Positions 21,991 to 34,740 of a stretch of DNA of 64,000 nucleotides are shown here, one piece after another. The notes below the pieces were generated by a model, which saw nothing but the letters and a program-made list of their open reading frames with translations, was not told where the DNA came from and searched no databases. The stretch is taken from assembly GCA_022316685.1 (NCBI GenBank), contig JAKJHU010000108.1:1054001-1118000 (forward strand), given 5' to 3'. A program made the translations under genes and the position numbers. The DNA is from Progne subis subis (lineage: Eukaryota > Chordata > Aves > Passeriformes > Hirundinidae). Position 1 is the first letter of the stretch. Each line of letters opens with the position of its first letter.

Positions 21991-22700
21991 CTGACTGACC
22001 AGCAGCATTCCTAATTTTTTAGGTATTTACGTCTAGACCTCTCCCAGTGTGCAGCCCTTGGATGAGGAACATGAGGATTTCCTTCAGGGCTGTAGAAGCC
22101 AAAAACTGATAAAATTTTTGAATTTCCTCTGACGTTAGAAAATAATAAATTTCCAAAGCCTTGGCCAGGGTTTTAACTGTCCCACACGACTTTGCGCCAT
22201 TCAGACCGATCGGTTTTGTGCATTCCTTGAATTTCCCAGGAGTGTGAGCTCGGGACAGAGTGGTTATGGACAATGCCATTTGTGCTAGTTAAGCAAATAT
22301 CTCGTTAATTCAAGTGCCTAATGATTTCCTTCTGTTTGTTACCTTGGTTCTCACCCTCTCATTGTTCTTCTTCTCCTACACTTTTAAACATGATCCACAA
22401 ATAGATTTGCTCTTGGAAGGTATGGCGATAACTCCCAGAAAAAAAAGCAGCTTAATCTTAAATAACGCCAGGATACAGGAATAAAACCAATCTATTCACG
22501 TTCCTGCGGGCTAGAAAATAAATTTTATTCACTCCAAAGCTGAGAAATGGCATAATTGGGCCCTATCAGATGCTTATCAGATTGATGCCAGTGGTTAGTG
22601 AGCCTTAACTGCAAACACGGACATATCAGTGCTCTCGTTGGAGGGGAGTCACCTTTCCTCCAAGGATACATTAGTCACAGGGAAACTGTTGAACCTGGAG
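21991..22700. other. Candidate conserved non-coding block
   Basis: About 700 bp, repeat-free and AT-rich, with the 10-bp palindrome ACCGATCGGT (22205-22214), CTCGTTAATTCAAGTGCC, CCTAATGATTTCC and paired GCTTATCAGATTGATGCC GATA-type sites. A minus-strand open frame of 86 codons (22019-22279) has no recognised similarity. An enhancer-like element is the preferred reading. Confidence 0.4.
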
Positions 22701-23539
22701 AAATAAAACTTTCCTGGTGGTCACAGTAGTCGCCTGGTGGAAGAGTTTATTACCCTGACATTCGGCTGTAAAATCACCATTATTATTGAACTCTGAAGGG
22801 AGCGCTGCATTTCAGCAGTGGATTGCAACGGGCTGAGCGTGCTCTGAGTGGGATCCAGAGCTTCAGAGGCAGAAGATGAGGAATTTAAACTGTTTGGGCT
22901 CACTGGAGGGTGTGCAAGAGCTTCAACGCCTCTGTAGGAGAGGTCAAGATTTTTGGTTGCCTGTCAAAATATTTCCAGATCAACCCCATTTAAAGTTTTT
23001 TTTTTAATCAAAACCTCCTATTTAATAAAAATATAATGAAAACAATATCCTCTAAAGAGCTCTTGCAATCTAAAAAACACAGAATGGATGATCCAAGAGA
23101 GGGTCTGAACTCTTGTGTTCACCTTGAGCCCTTCCACAGGGAGCAGAGACCAACTGCACTGGGCAAGCTGGATGCACCTCCCTCATGTCCTGGACACTCC
23201 AGGTACTTATATAGCACCTCTGAGTTATTTTCCAAGTTTTTCAATCCAATTTCCTTCAGGAAACTTGCCTTCAGAAAGAGGTTTGAGAAGAAACAGCATT
23301 ACCACATCGTGACTCTCATTACCTATGGGCTTGCTAAAAATAAAAATGCCTGGAGAAGCCCTTGAGAGGGAAATTCAGCCTGGTCTGAGTAGGTGGGGTC
23401 AGCAGTGGGGGTTTAGCCCATTTTTCCCACTTTTCCCATCGGAAATCTGGCCCAGTGAATGCAGCAGAACTGAGAAAACAGCCATCCACCAACCGTGATC
23501 AGGGGCTGAGGTTTCTAAACCGTATTGAGGTTGCAAAAA
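22701..23539. other. No gene seen
   Basis: Unique sequence, partly AT-rich, with a short T run near 22998. Nothing recognised. Confidence 0.55.
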
Positions 23540-23830
23540 CAAATTGACATCAACATATGGGGGAAGTCTGAAGTTGCAGCAAACATTCGCAAATGTGAGA
23601 AACTTTGGCATGCAAGAGTCCCCATTAAATTCAAATACACAATGCACAAGATTAAAGTTATTCAGAGGCATTAATGTTTGCGAGATCAGACCCCTGAGAT
23701 GTCTCTGTGTAGTAACAGTTACTTTAGGTTTAATCTGTTATTGCATTAATATCTATAAAGAGCATATATAAATACAAATCAGATGGCAGCTGCAGTCTCG
23801 CTGAAGAAAAAGATTGAAGGGCCTGGGGGG
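23540..23830. other. Candidate conserved non-coding block
   Basis: Repeat-free. Includes the imperfect dyad ACATTCGCAAATGT, GGCATTAATGTTTGCG, TGCATTAATATC and the E-box GGCAGCTGCAG. Strong AT-rich enhancer texture, conservation untested. Confidence 0.4.
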
Positions 23831-23902
23831 AGCTAAAATTTCCACGGCGGGAATTTCCAGTGCCACGTACTTTGGGGATTTTCATCCTGCTCAAACTGCA
23901 GC

Positions 23903-23946
23903 TATTTTTTTATTATTATTATTATTTTACACAATGCACACACACA
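23903..23946 (+). repeat. (ATT)n and (CA)n microsatellites
   Basis: T7 followed by about six ATT units (to about 23929), then a CACACACACA tract (about 23936-23946). Confidence 0.9.
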
Positions 23947-24129
23947 GATATGTGAGAACAAAAAGGAAGGAAATAATTAGGGAAAGGAGAGAAGGACAAT
24001 AAAAATTACTTTCAAGTGGACAGATTGCCCTTGCACAGGAGCAAGTGACGGCCTTGAGCATGGCAACCCCCCTCAGATTTCTGTGAAAAGCCTGATGTGC
24101 TCTACTTAACACTTAAGAAAATTCACTGG

Positions 24130-24560
24130 GGAATAAAGACCTCTAATTTATTTTGGCTACAGCGATGTTCGTCTGTGCTCCGTTAATCTCACTCTGAAGA
24201 TTTCAGGGGACTTTTGAACTGGGGCCTGGCTCATTCTCCAGTGCCTGGTAGTTAATCTGCTCGGATATTCCCCCAAACAACCATCTGCTCCACCTTGTAT
24301 TTGTTTCACTCCCCGACTATCTCAGCTCTTGGTCCGTCCTGCTGGCTTATTCAGCACCCTTTAAATTTCTCCTCTGGCCTTATGTCTGTGTTGCTTATGT
24401 TTTGGACAGACAATAGAGGTGATACAGGCCATTATTCATGAGAAGCTTCAAGTGTAACGTGAGAAACATCTCATCTCCTGACCCCTGTTAGCATAAGAAT
24501 TGCTGATAAAATTCTGGAGTGAAAGAGAAGAATCTTCTGGGAAAAATATCGGCAAAAGTT
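24130..24560. other. Candidate conserved non-coding block
   Basis: Repeat-free 430 bp with TCCGTTAATCTCAC, GGTAGTTAATCTGC and CCATTATTCATGAG cores and GACAGACAATAG. No reading frame. The texture matches the neighbouring blocks. Confidence 0.4.
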
Positions 24561-25039
24561 TCACTTGAGATGGGTTTTGTAAGAATAATCCAGATTAATT
24601 CTCTGCCTAAGGACCAGACTTAACTCCTGGCGCAGTCTCCAGGACTCTGGAGAAGAGCTGTGGCAGACACCTTAGAGGCCTGTGGAATTTTAAAGAGAAG
24701 AATGTTCTTTACCACTTCCACAGCCTGTCCCTCACGCATTTTGTATCTTTTATCCAAGGATCATGAAGTGATTTCCACACTCGAGTGAATCTAGCCTCCA
24801 AACACTCCCAGAGAGAGTGTAAATGTTGATTCCCAAATTAAAGACCAGAGAGATCTCCTTGGATCACCAAGTCACCAAGTTTTAACCAGTTTCCACTTAT
24901 TTTAGCAGAGCCACGTCTGAAAGGAGGTTGGGTGAAGCAGCGGGAAAAATCCCAATCTCCCTCAAAAAATCCTCACACGCTAAACTGAGAGCACACCTGA
25001 TTATGGGAAGCAAATTTTGGCCACAGTTTCTTCTTCTTT
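24561..25039. other. No gene seen
   Basis: Unique sequence without recognised elements. Confidence 0.55.
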
Positions 25040-25450
25040 TTCCTCGTATCAGCCCCAAGCAAAGTATCAATGCTGTTCGTACCTCCAGTGGGATTTATTT
25101 CCCACCAAAATTGGCATCAGCAGGGTTGATTTAGCAGGAGCAGAGCCCTGAGTCTGCTAAGCACAAAATAACCCAATAGTCCTTTAAGGGAAAATGTTAA
25201 ATAAATGGCAACCGAACCAATTAATGCCCTTGGATGGATTAATGGAAACAAAAATCTCCATGTGCACACTCAAAATATCCCAAACCCGAATCGAAACCTG
25301 CCAAGGAATGTTTATGGATGCTCCAACTGCTAATGGCACGCAGAGCTTTATCCTTCAAATATCACAGGTCAATGGAACAGGAATATGTGCATTTGCAAAT
25401 GCTCCTTGCTTGGCTGATCCATCAATATGATAACTAATACAGACTTAAAC
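25040..25450. other. Candidate conserved non-coding block with 14-bp palindrome
   Basis: Repeat-free block containing CCAATTAATGCCC (from 25217), GGATTAATGG, and the perfect palindrome GCATTTGCAAATGC at 25389-25402, whose ATTTGCAAAT centre resembles POU or C/EBP sites. A 78-codon open frame (25194-25430) shows no known similarity. Confidence 0.4.
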
Positions 25451-27787
25451 TCCTCGATGGACTCCCTGAAATTAAAACAGCCAGAGAGCACAGGAAAAAA
25501 AAAGCTTAAATAACCACTACCAATGGATTTCGGATAAAAGTCAAGGAATAATTCCACAAAGATCGCCCGACACAATCAAACGAAGCGGCTTTCGAGATGG
25601 GTGAGGGAAGTGGGAAATGGAACCAATCCCATTTCACCTGCAGAGGCAGTTCAGCAGAAAGTCAGCCCAGATTAAAAGCTTGACAAAGTTGGGCCAAGCT
25701 GCTCTCCTCCACTAATTGATAGAGGGAAAGAAAACACCAGTAAATTAAGAATTTTCTCCTTCCAACAGTGACAAGGCAGATGTTTGCTCAGAGAAAGGGT
25801 TTGGGAACAGGCTGCACCGTTTCTCTCCTTGTTTTGAGAAACCCAGAGTGGCTGCTCAGGGTTTTTTTTTTTTTTGGGTTTTTTTATGTTGAGCATGGTC
25901 TGAGTTATCCCTGTGGTCACTCAGGGTCACTTGTCCTGGCTGTGCCCCCTCCCAGCTCCCTGTGCACCCTTGTTAGTGCAAAAAAAGGGCTCTGTGCAAA
26001 CCCTGCCCAGCTGGAACTAAAACATCCCTGTGCTATCAGCACTGTTGTCAGCACAAATCCAAAACACAGCCCCGTGCTGGCTCCTCGGAGGAAAATTAAC
26101 TCTATTTAAGCCAGAACTTTCAATTTTAGCATCACGCAGAGGTTTCAGCTGAAATTAGGGCACCTCAACGCTACAGAAACACTCCCCTCCCACTTCACAG
26201 TCCAGATCCTTGAGGAAAATATCAAATATTGCTCAATTCACCACAAAAAAAGCAGGCAACTGAGGAGCCCTGGAAAAGCAGTGAGTCCAAGGGAGAGCAT
26301 TTCCAAAACAAAGCAAGAGAGACATGGCTCGGGGTTAACACTGAACTCTCACAAATCGGAGAGGAAAAATGCTCCTCTCTGGGTATCTCTTCCTGCAAAT
26401 CCTGCTTTGGGGCTCTCCTCTCTCCTGGGTGGAACCCTGCAGCTCTTTGATTTCCCTGCATATTTGCAGCTGTCATTCCTGGCTGACCCTTCCTAAACCT
26501 CAGATGTTTTCCTCTCAGAGCTGCAGGAGCATTATCTGTGCTTATCAAGAGACCAGCCCAGAGCTGGGTCACTCTTAAGGATTTCAGGGTCTCCAGCAAG
26601 TTTTTGAGAGGCTGGGGAAACCAGGAGGAGAGATGGGAGCCATTTCCCCCTGAATTTCAGCCTTGATTTTGCTTTTTCCCCCCATGTGCAGCCAGAAAAA
26701 TAACATCATGTACATTTCTGGTTGTGAAGCCATTCCTTGGAGAACAGGAGAGTAGGGCAAATCATGTCCAAAACTGTCCAAATCTCCACTTCTTGCTCTC
26801 CTCTCCCCTCCACACCAATACTCTCTTCTAAAAAGAGAATAAAAGATGAAGTTTGTGGATTGTGAAGCTTGGATACTTTAAAAAAAAAAAAAATCAGACA
26901 GCCCAGATCAGCTGAGCCCACATTAAACTCCAGGAGATGGTCAGAGGAACGCAACCCCACATTTACACCAAAACCTTGGCACCTCCACATTTCATTTGGG
27001 GTTCTCTGACCTCCTTTAGCCTCTTCTCCCGCACAAACTTTGACTCCTAGGTGGGTGCTGCATTTAGGGGTTTGTGGGAGCTCTTGGAGGTGTTGGTTTC
27101 TTTGAAGGGGCTGGGGGAACATAAATTAGTCCTAAACATCTTGGATTTTCCAAGAAGAAATCTTTCCAGGAACAAACGAAGGAAACAGGCTCCCAGGGCC
27201 CCTCATAAATTCTGGCAAGGAGAGGCCTGTGCTTGCATGGAGGACATTTCAGAACATTTCCTGAGGCATTTCTGAATGCTGTGGGTTTGCAGGCAGAGAT
27301 GATGTCTGCAAAAGGCCTGGCCAATAAAGGTGGGAGAACAATGCGGCAAGAAGTAAATGAAAACCTTTTTTTTTTTTTTCCTTCATTTAACTAAAATAAG
27401 CTAGGCCCTGATTCCCTTTGTTTGACACCAGTAGGGCACCATGCAGTGCCCAGGGGTTAATCCTGATTTACTGCAGCACATCCCAGCCTAGGGGCCGCTC
27501 CGAGTTCCCTCGGACAGGGAATCCAGCACAGCGCTCTCACATCTGCAGCAAACTCGAAATTTTCCTAATCACCCACCTCCTCTCCAGGAATTCTGTTGAC
27601 CATGAATGCAATCACATGAATTTTTAAGTCTGAGATGGGGGAGCAGCGTGAGCCTCCATGGTCAGGTTTCTATGGAAACAATTCCCCCGGCATCCTCAGT
27701 CCACATTCGGTATTCCTGTCCGCTGCCTCCTTCTCACACTCCAAATCCCTGTTCTCCAAACACTCATCTCAGAAGGGTGACGTTTGC
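25451..27787. other. No gene seen
   Basis: 2.3 kb of unique sequence with homopolymer runs near 25862-25875 (T), 26880-26893 (A14) and 27366-27379 (T14). Short frames in 26220-26600 overlap on both strands and match nothing. Confidence 0.6.
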
Positions 27788-27910
27788 TGCTCCTTCCTCT
27801 CCACCCTCTGAGCTGGGCAGTGCTGGGATGAGCAGTGGGGCACTCACTGCTCCCTCCTGTTCATCCACTGAGCTGGGATGAGCAGGAATGGGGCACTCAC
27901 TGCTCCTCAC
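27788..27910 (+). repeat. Tandem duplication, units of 60 and 53 bp
   Basis: Unit 1 is 27788-27847, unit 2 is 27848-27900 and a third unit begins at 27901 (TGCTCCTCAC). Each unit has TGCTCC, CACTGAGCTGGG or a variant, GGGATGAGCAG and GGGGCACTCAC. Unit 2 lacks about 7 bp in the middle. Confidence 0.85.
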
Positions 27911-29384
27911 CCCTGACCCAGAGAAAATCAGGATGGAGGCAATGGCAACACAATCTCCACAGGCCCTTTAGGGCTTTTGCTGTTTTGTTGCAACTGGTAA
28001 GACTCAAAATTAGTCCCAATCTTGGTGGTTTGTCCCCTTTCCCCCCCTCAGTGAAGACCATGACTTTCAAAGGAAACTCTATTTGCAGCAACTTCCACAC
28101 AGATGATGCCACCTTTCCATCTCCTCCGCTGTCCCTGGCAGCTTCACCTATCCCATAAAAGCAATCACTGATATGAAAGGTGGCAGCTTCTCAGCTGCCC
28201 GTGCAGCCAAGTGCTCCAGCCCTGGGCTGGAATCACTCCGCGCCCAGCTGGAACAGGGAGCAGGTGAGGGAGCCAGGAATTAACCTCTCGCTTCAAATTT
28301 GGCCACGGTGCCTCAATTAATGCTCCATCCCCAGGACAAGTCCCACTTCCCAAGCACCAGGGCCTCCATCACTTCCCTTCTGAGACTGTTCTGCAGTCCA
28401 ACGGGCTTCACACTTCATTTTCCTCAGAGCCAGCCCACGTTTTTAACGGCTCAACCTCACCGTAACTCAATCCCCATGGACCACGAGGAACAATCCGTGC
28501 CGTGTGTCTGCAGAGCAGCCACCACCCCGATCCCCTCTGCAAGGACAGAACTTTTTGGGGCTGGACAGCTGAGCTGCTGCGCCCACCCCGGCCAGCTCCG
28601 CTCGGTACCCGGGGTACCCGTGGGCTGCTCCTCTGCGTAAGAGCCACGCACACCACCCAGGGCTGGGTTACACCTGCAGCCCCTCAGAACCTCCCGTGGC
28701 AACATCCCGCATTTTCTGGGGCTGCTTCAGGCTGTTCTCTGCCGGTCCAAAAGCTGCCCTTATTCCTGCAAGAGCATGTGAAGAACAAGGTGACAGAGCT
28801 GCTCTCCCTGTCCATTATCTGCCACTATTCAGCTGAGGAATTAAACGTTTTCAGTTTGCTGGCTCTTGCCAGCATTTTGCAGGGGTGCTATAGAAGGGAG
28901 ACGTCCAAAAATCTTCCCCATTTAACCACTCTGAGTTTTGGATACACCAGGAATTTCCTTGCAGGAGTTAAGACACCAGTTGCCTCCCTAAACTACCACT
29001 TCCACCCCTGCTGTGCCAGTTTTAAAAGAGTGCAAGGGCCACATTTTTAGACAGTATAATGTGGCCCAGATCCCCCGGCTCCATTGTTTTCACTGGCACT
29101 GGGGTAAGTTACACCAGATGAGGATATTGCTCGGAAAAGGTTTTCCTTTAAAACAAACACACAAACAAAACCATGTTCAGACAAGACCAGGGATTTTTGA
29201 AGCTGCATTCCTGTCTCCAGAAACTTCCAATGACTCGCGGTCGTCTCTGCATCACCAAGCCACAAATTTGTAATGCTTTAATCTTTCCATGTAAGTCAGT
29301 TCCTCTCCTCCCTTAATTGTTTTTGTTGCTCTTCTCTGAATTCCGTCCAATTTACCACACAGTGAAGACTCCATTACATCCGAA
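27911..29384. other. No gene seen
   Basis: Unique sequence, GC-rich around 28500-28700. The frame at 28502-29050 opens without ATG and has no recognised domain. A weak CR1-like phrase (GTTGCTCTTCTCTGAATTC, about 29324) is too short to call. Confidence 0.55.
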
Positions 29385-29880
29385 AGGCCAGAAGGATGGT
29401 GTACAGAAGCTCATTTTCCAATTCTATGACCTCAATTCTTGGGAGGATTTCAGAGCCCAAACACCAGGCTATAAATGAAGAATGTGCGCCCGTATAGCTG
29501 GGTAATTTAAATGCATTTTCTGTGAATAAATCTACTTGGTACTTTCTTGATCTGTACAATCTTCTGCCATAGGGGCCTAACATAAAAATACTTCAAAGGC
29601 TCCAACAAATTCCCTCAAGATGTGATCTTCAGCATTTCAAAAGCTGAAAGACATAGACAAGGTTTAAAGTGATCATGATATATTTTCAAGGTAACCCTCT
29701 TCAGCATCTCCTGTTCACCCATTTCTTGAAAGTGAAATTCTATCACCTCTCTGTATATAGATCTTTTTCACTTATTGACTTGCTTATGAGCAAGGCAAAG
29801 ATGAAGTGAATTTGACTTTTGGTTAGGGTTTATTAGACCTCGTTATCTTTAAACGAAGCACAGCAACGCTTCCTTCCTTC
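29385..29880. other. Candidate conserved non-coding block
   Basis: About 500 bp of repeat-free AT-rich sequence with GGGTAATTTAAATGCATTTTC and TTATTGACTTGC cores and few CpGs. No frame. Enhancer-like texture only. Confidence 0.35.
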
Positions 29881-30019
29881 AAATGCCTACTAGACAAGGC
29901 CAAGTGGAAATCCTGCAGCCACAGACCCCTCACCACTTCCCTCGCCTCTTGCAGCACTAAGAAAGTTTAGATTTGGATTCAAGTTTCAGCCTCCATCTCC
30001 CTCCCCTTTTCAAGCTGAA

Positions 30020-30380
30020 ACACGACCCTGCATGGCAACACCCCAGTGAAAGATTATTTTTATGTCACACCTCAGTTCTATCTCTGATATTAATTATACA
30101 CTTTGAGCCTGAAGTCAAAAAACAGATTTTAAAACTGGTGCTCTGGGTTGAAACCAAGATTCCTCCTGCCTGCCTCCCGAGCAGTTCTGTAACAACCTCC
30201 CCGAGACTGCGGCATATTTAATGAGAATGCAGATGATCAATTGCAGCCTGCCTTGCACGGTTAACTCAATCAACAAACTACTAATGACTCCAGCATGTTA
30301 CAGCTTTTTTGGCTAATGAGAACCGCATTGACCAGATTTTTCCCCTTCTCCCAGGATCAAACGTCAATATGGAACGAGTT
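30020..30380. other. Candidate conserved non-coding block
   Basis: Repeat-free. Contains a T-box-type TCACACCT (30065-30072), GATATTAATTATAC, ACTACTAATGACTCC, GGCTAATGAG and GGATCAAACG. Several homeodomain cores lie in 350 bp. Conservation is not tested. Confidence 0.4.
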
Positions 30381-33300
30381 CTGCTACAACTGTAACTTTA
30401 GCCTGTGAGCAAAAACGCTGCCCGGCCAGGGGACAAAGCCTGAGTGTCATTAGGGAGCAAAAAGATCCCCCAGACCCTTCCCAAGGATGTGTCTGGCTGG
30501 TGAAACCAAACTCCTGAGAAAGGCAGAGCTCCCACCTTGGTGCATTTTGAGGCAGAAAAGCCTTTTGTCCCTGCACCATCCCACTCCTCCTCCCTGCTTT
30601 CTGCTGCAGGGTAATTTGTAGCAGGTGAGAAGTAAATACCTTCTGCTTCCTCTCTCTTTCACTTTTGTTGCTGCAATTTACCTCTTTTTTTTTTTCTTTT
30701 TCCCTTTTCCTCGCCTCCTCCTCCAAACAGAAGTCAGTTGGCCTGGTGAAAGAATTCAGGGATATCTAGAGATCACAGAGTTAAAAAATGGGAGTCTTAC
30801 AGCTCTTCATCACCAACAGGGACTGTTTTCCATACGGGAATCCATCAGCTGGCCATGCTCTAAGTGAGGAGCATTCATTGCAGAGCTTGAGATGGGAAAC
30901 AGTTCCTGGGGTGTTCTCCTGCCTGTCTCCAACCGCAGTTAAACAAAGACTTGCTCCCATGGAAAGAATTCCAGTGACTCCGGTCACCTCTGGGCCAACA
31001 CTTTGTTTCTTTACCAAATACCCTTCATTTTCTGATGTACAAAATGGCCAATTTCTGAGGCAGATTTTCCATCCTGCCCCCTGGAGAAAACACAATGCTC
31101 CAGCCTGACCAATTCCTCTCCATCCAGAGCAGACCTCACATTCGTTTTTGGCTGTCCCATCATTTTGCTGGGTGATCGCCTTTCCCCAGTCCTCCACTCC
31201 CCTCCAGTCAGGGATAACACAGAAGGTTTGGTCCTCTAGGAAATAAAACTGCTACAGGAAAACCAAAATCAGGCATTATTTTGCTTCTGATCACTCTCTT
31301 CCATCCTTGACTGCCACAAAACCAAGCAAAAAGCAGAGAGAAGGAGCAATTAAGGCTTGAAAAGCATCAATCCAGATTTTTTTTTTTTTCAGCCTGAGCT
31401 CATTTGCTGGGATCACTCTGAACACAAGTCATGGAGGATGCACAGAGTCCATCACTGGGGACTCTGCTCCTTCCTCTTTAGGAGGTGCTCCTGTGCTGTT
31501 CCCTCCACTTTTAAAGGCTTAAATATTAAATACCACCCAGGTGATGATAGGGGCCCACACTTGACTTCGTTCCTCCCTTCACCCTGTCCTGGGGCCAGGA
31601 ACTGAGACTCTGAACAACCTCCCTGGGCTGGGAACTCCTCGCTGGGCTCGGGCTGCTCTGCTCCTCTCAGCAGAGGAAAATGTCCCAGTCCTGCCAGGCT
31701 CTGCTCTGCCCGCAGCTCCATGAGCTTTCTCCTGCCTTATCCTTGGGATTCTGCCCTTCCCAGCCACATCTGCAGCTCCTCACACACCTTGTGGGAGCAG
31801 CTTCTTCCTCCCTCTGACTTCAGCTTTCACCCTACAATGCCAAAACCCCTTTTCCTACCCCAGTCTCCCTATCTTCTGTATCATGTTCATCTCCACCGAA
31901 CACTAAAATTTTACACAGAAAAAAAAATCAGAATTAGGGCAAAAAAGGTGAGATTAGAGCCCATTCTTGCCCACTGCAAGCGTATAAAAAAAGAGAAACA
32001 TTGAGACTGGGAAAGCCCGTGGAGCCCAGTCATTAATCCAGGTAGGAGCCATTCCTTCCTAGCCTGGTTTAAGAGATGTCAGAGTCACTTTATTCTCCTG
32101 GGCATCAAAAAGCCAGGCCTGGAAATACAGGTCTGGCAACTCCTGTGCAAAGTAAACTCAAGTTACAGTAAAAATAACTTTACCAATGCTCTTGGTTCTC
32201 ATCTGTAAATGGACCAGGGCTTTAGCACAGCCAGGTTTTTGTGCTGCTTCCTCAGATTGCTCTTAGGTTCATCAAGCTCCAACTTTAGGAAGAAAATGGT
32301 AGCATTTGATTTATGGGCACGGGGGAAGAAAGATGAAATGTGCAATAAATCTCCCAAGGGTGGTGTTCCTCCAGCTCTCTGCAAGCCAGAGCAAGGAGCT
32401 CCCAGATTCCAGCCCAGGACTGACACCTGATGTCCAGGGGGGAAAAAAATCCCCCTGCTCTGTGTGCCTCAGTTTCCCTGATCAGAATAAAGTGAGGGCT
32501 GAATTCTGTGACATTTAAATAGGCAAAGTGCTGACTTCAAATGGGTTATTTGTGGCTTCTGAAGCAAATATAAGAAAATGGATGAATGAATTTTCTGCCT
32601 GGTTTTGGCCTCTTTTTATTGCCTTCAAGGAGCGCAGAGGGACGACCAGGAGGTTTTCTGGACAGATCAATGAAAGTAACACCCACCAAATGACCTTTCC
32701 TCAGTGTCTCATAAGTACCTGTCAGCTTCGGGAGTGCCACCACCCTTGAATGGAGAGATTTAAAGCCAGACTATTCATTAGAGAGCAAACTATTATTCCA
32801 GAGGTTTAAATGAATTGGCCAGTGGCCAGCCTTCCTCACTGCTTAGGGACTACTGGGAAAAGGGAAAGTGGCTGCTGTTGGCTCTGCAAAAAAGAAAAAG
32901 AAAAAAAATAGGATTTAAAGAGCAACAAGAACCAGGCTGTTGAAGTGGTGATGGCCTGACACTCTCAGAAGGTGGCACGAGGGGTAAGAAGATTTAAGCA
33001 CCATCAGGGAAGCACGAAAACAAGTCTGTAAATACCAGAGATGGCTACTGTTTTATGGCATCACTAAATCAAGCAGCTAAGCTGACTCTGAGGAATGGCA
33101 TCAAAAGGTGAAGAGGTTTGGGGAGTGCCTCAAAACCCCAATTTTTTTTTTTTATTTTTTTTTTCCTGCAGTAGACACCACTCACTTGCCATGTGGTGTT
33201 CTGAATTAAAAGCTAAATATTCTTCCCTGGTATAACTCAGATTTGCATTAAATCTCAAAGCAAGAGTTACAAACCTCACCTGAAATTTGTTTACCCTGCT

Positions 33301-33554
33301 GAGGAACCCTAAGTTGTGTCTGGGTTACTCTATCCTGCAAATGCACCAGAATATTGTGATTTATTCTCCATGAAGGCAGCAATTAAAACTATGCAAGTGG
33401 GTTTTCCATCAAAAACTGCACTACATCAGCACCGCAAGATTTCAGTTTGGGTTAAAGGTGGCTCCAGTGCCTGCTAACAGCCCTGGGGGAGATATTCTAC
33501 CACAAACATTCTGCAGCTTCTGTCTCACTGCTGTTGGTGAGGATGATCGCCTTC
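30381..33554. other. No gene seen; one possible MIR relic and one small AT-rich block
   Basis: 3.2 kb of mainly unique sequence. TGTGCCTCAGTTTCCCTGAT at about 32464-32483 resembles the MIR tail but is too short to call alone. 32740-32830 is an AT-rich repeat-free patch (CTATTCATTAGAG). T runs lie at 30687-30698, 31378-31389 and 33142-33164. Confidence 0.55.
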
Positions 33555-33795
33555 ATGAGGTCATGGAATGTTCCAGGGACACCTTCCACTCTCCCAGGGT
33601 GCTCCAACCCGGCCTTGGATGTTTTGGGTATCCAGAACTTCTCTGAGCATCCTGTGCCAGGGCCTCACCACCCTCACAGAGCAGAATTGCCTCCTGAATA
33701 CCCAATCTCAACCTATTCTCTGTCAGCTTGGAGCCGTTCCCCCTTTGTCCTGTCACCACCTGCCCTTACAGATCATCTGTCCTGTGAGTCCAACA
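33555..33795 (-). mobile_element. CR1 LINE fragment, about 240 bp
   Basis: GGGACACCTTCCACTCTCCC, GGTGCTCCAACCCGGCCTTG, ATCCTGTGCCAGGGCCTCAC, CACCCTCACAGAGCAGAATT and CAGCTTGGAGCCGTTCCCCC appear in CR1 order on the opposite strand. The extreme 3' end is missing. Confidence 0.93.
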
Positions 33796-34740
33796 CACAG
33801 AATTCACACACAAAATCCTCAGGTACTTGGATGACTGTCCCACACCTCCCCAAAAGTGTGTTGTTTTTTTTTTTAATAAAACAACCTCTTTTTGCAAGGT
33901 TTGAAAGATGAAGAAGCTCCCATTATTTCATCTCCACAGACTTCCCTGGGCACTCAGCCCCACCGCAGCACAAACCTGGCGAAATACATCCAAGATGGCT
34001 TTGCTACTGCACATTTCACTTTAATTAGAACACAAATTAATTAAAACAGAGAGTATCCTACCTTTCCATGCCCGCTGGATGCTCCTGCTGCAGGGATTGT
34101 GCAGCTCACAAAGCAAAGAGCTCTGCCCCTCGTGTGTTTCAGGTGTGGGCGCCTCAAATCCTGCCCTCCACATTCCCCACGGTTGCTTCACCTGATTTTG
34201 GGCTCTGTTACCTCAGCACAGGTGTCTCACCAGTGGGGAAATCTTCCCCTCTTGGCTTTTCCAAGAGGTTTCTACTCCATCCCACCACTCCTATGTATCC
34301 GGAGTCCGTTTCAAAGCTCACTTGGAGGAAACTGGTGGTGAGCGGCGGCTCCCCAAAAGGAAGGCTGCACTTGGCGTGACACACAGCCAAACAGCCTCAC
34401 CATGTGCAAAAATAAGATTATGCCACACAAAGCTGCCCTCCAAGCTTTGCCACAGATAAGGCAGATGGAGGAGGCTCAGCACGCAAATCAAGCACTTTTT
34501 ATTTAAAAAAAAAAAATAAAACAAAAAAACCAACACAACAAAAACCTCCGCAGACGTTGAAGGTGCAAAAGGCAGAGTTTTAGGACAAGCTTTATGGTGC
34601 AATTAGTTTCCATCACACTCTGCTCACAACGATTTAGCTGAGTGGATCCAGGGTCTCTTACAGTGAAACAGGTCAGGGTGGGAATGGGAAAAGATATTTC
34701 CATTCTTCAAAGGCAGAAAAACAATTTTTCATCTTTTCTG
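33796..34740. other. No gene seen
   Basis: Unique sequence with a T run near 33863-33873 and an A12 run near 34504-34515. Nothing recognised. Confidence 0.6.

Noticed and set aside
22019..22279. Minus-strand frame of 86 codons with protein-like composition
   Set aside because: No known family and it lies inside a block better explained as non-coding regulatory sequence.
28599..28616. CTCGGTACCCGGGG, identical to part of a common cloning-vector polylinker
   Set aside because: The match is about 15 bases, continues into GTACCCGTGG rather than vector sequence, and is flanked by ordinary bird-like sequence. Treated as coincidence, not contamination.
32460..32500. Second MIR-like tail motif
   Set aside because: Too short for a separate call; recorded only in the regional note.
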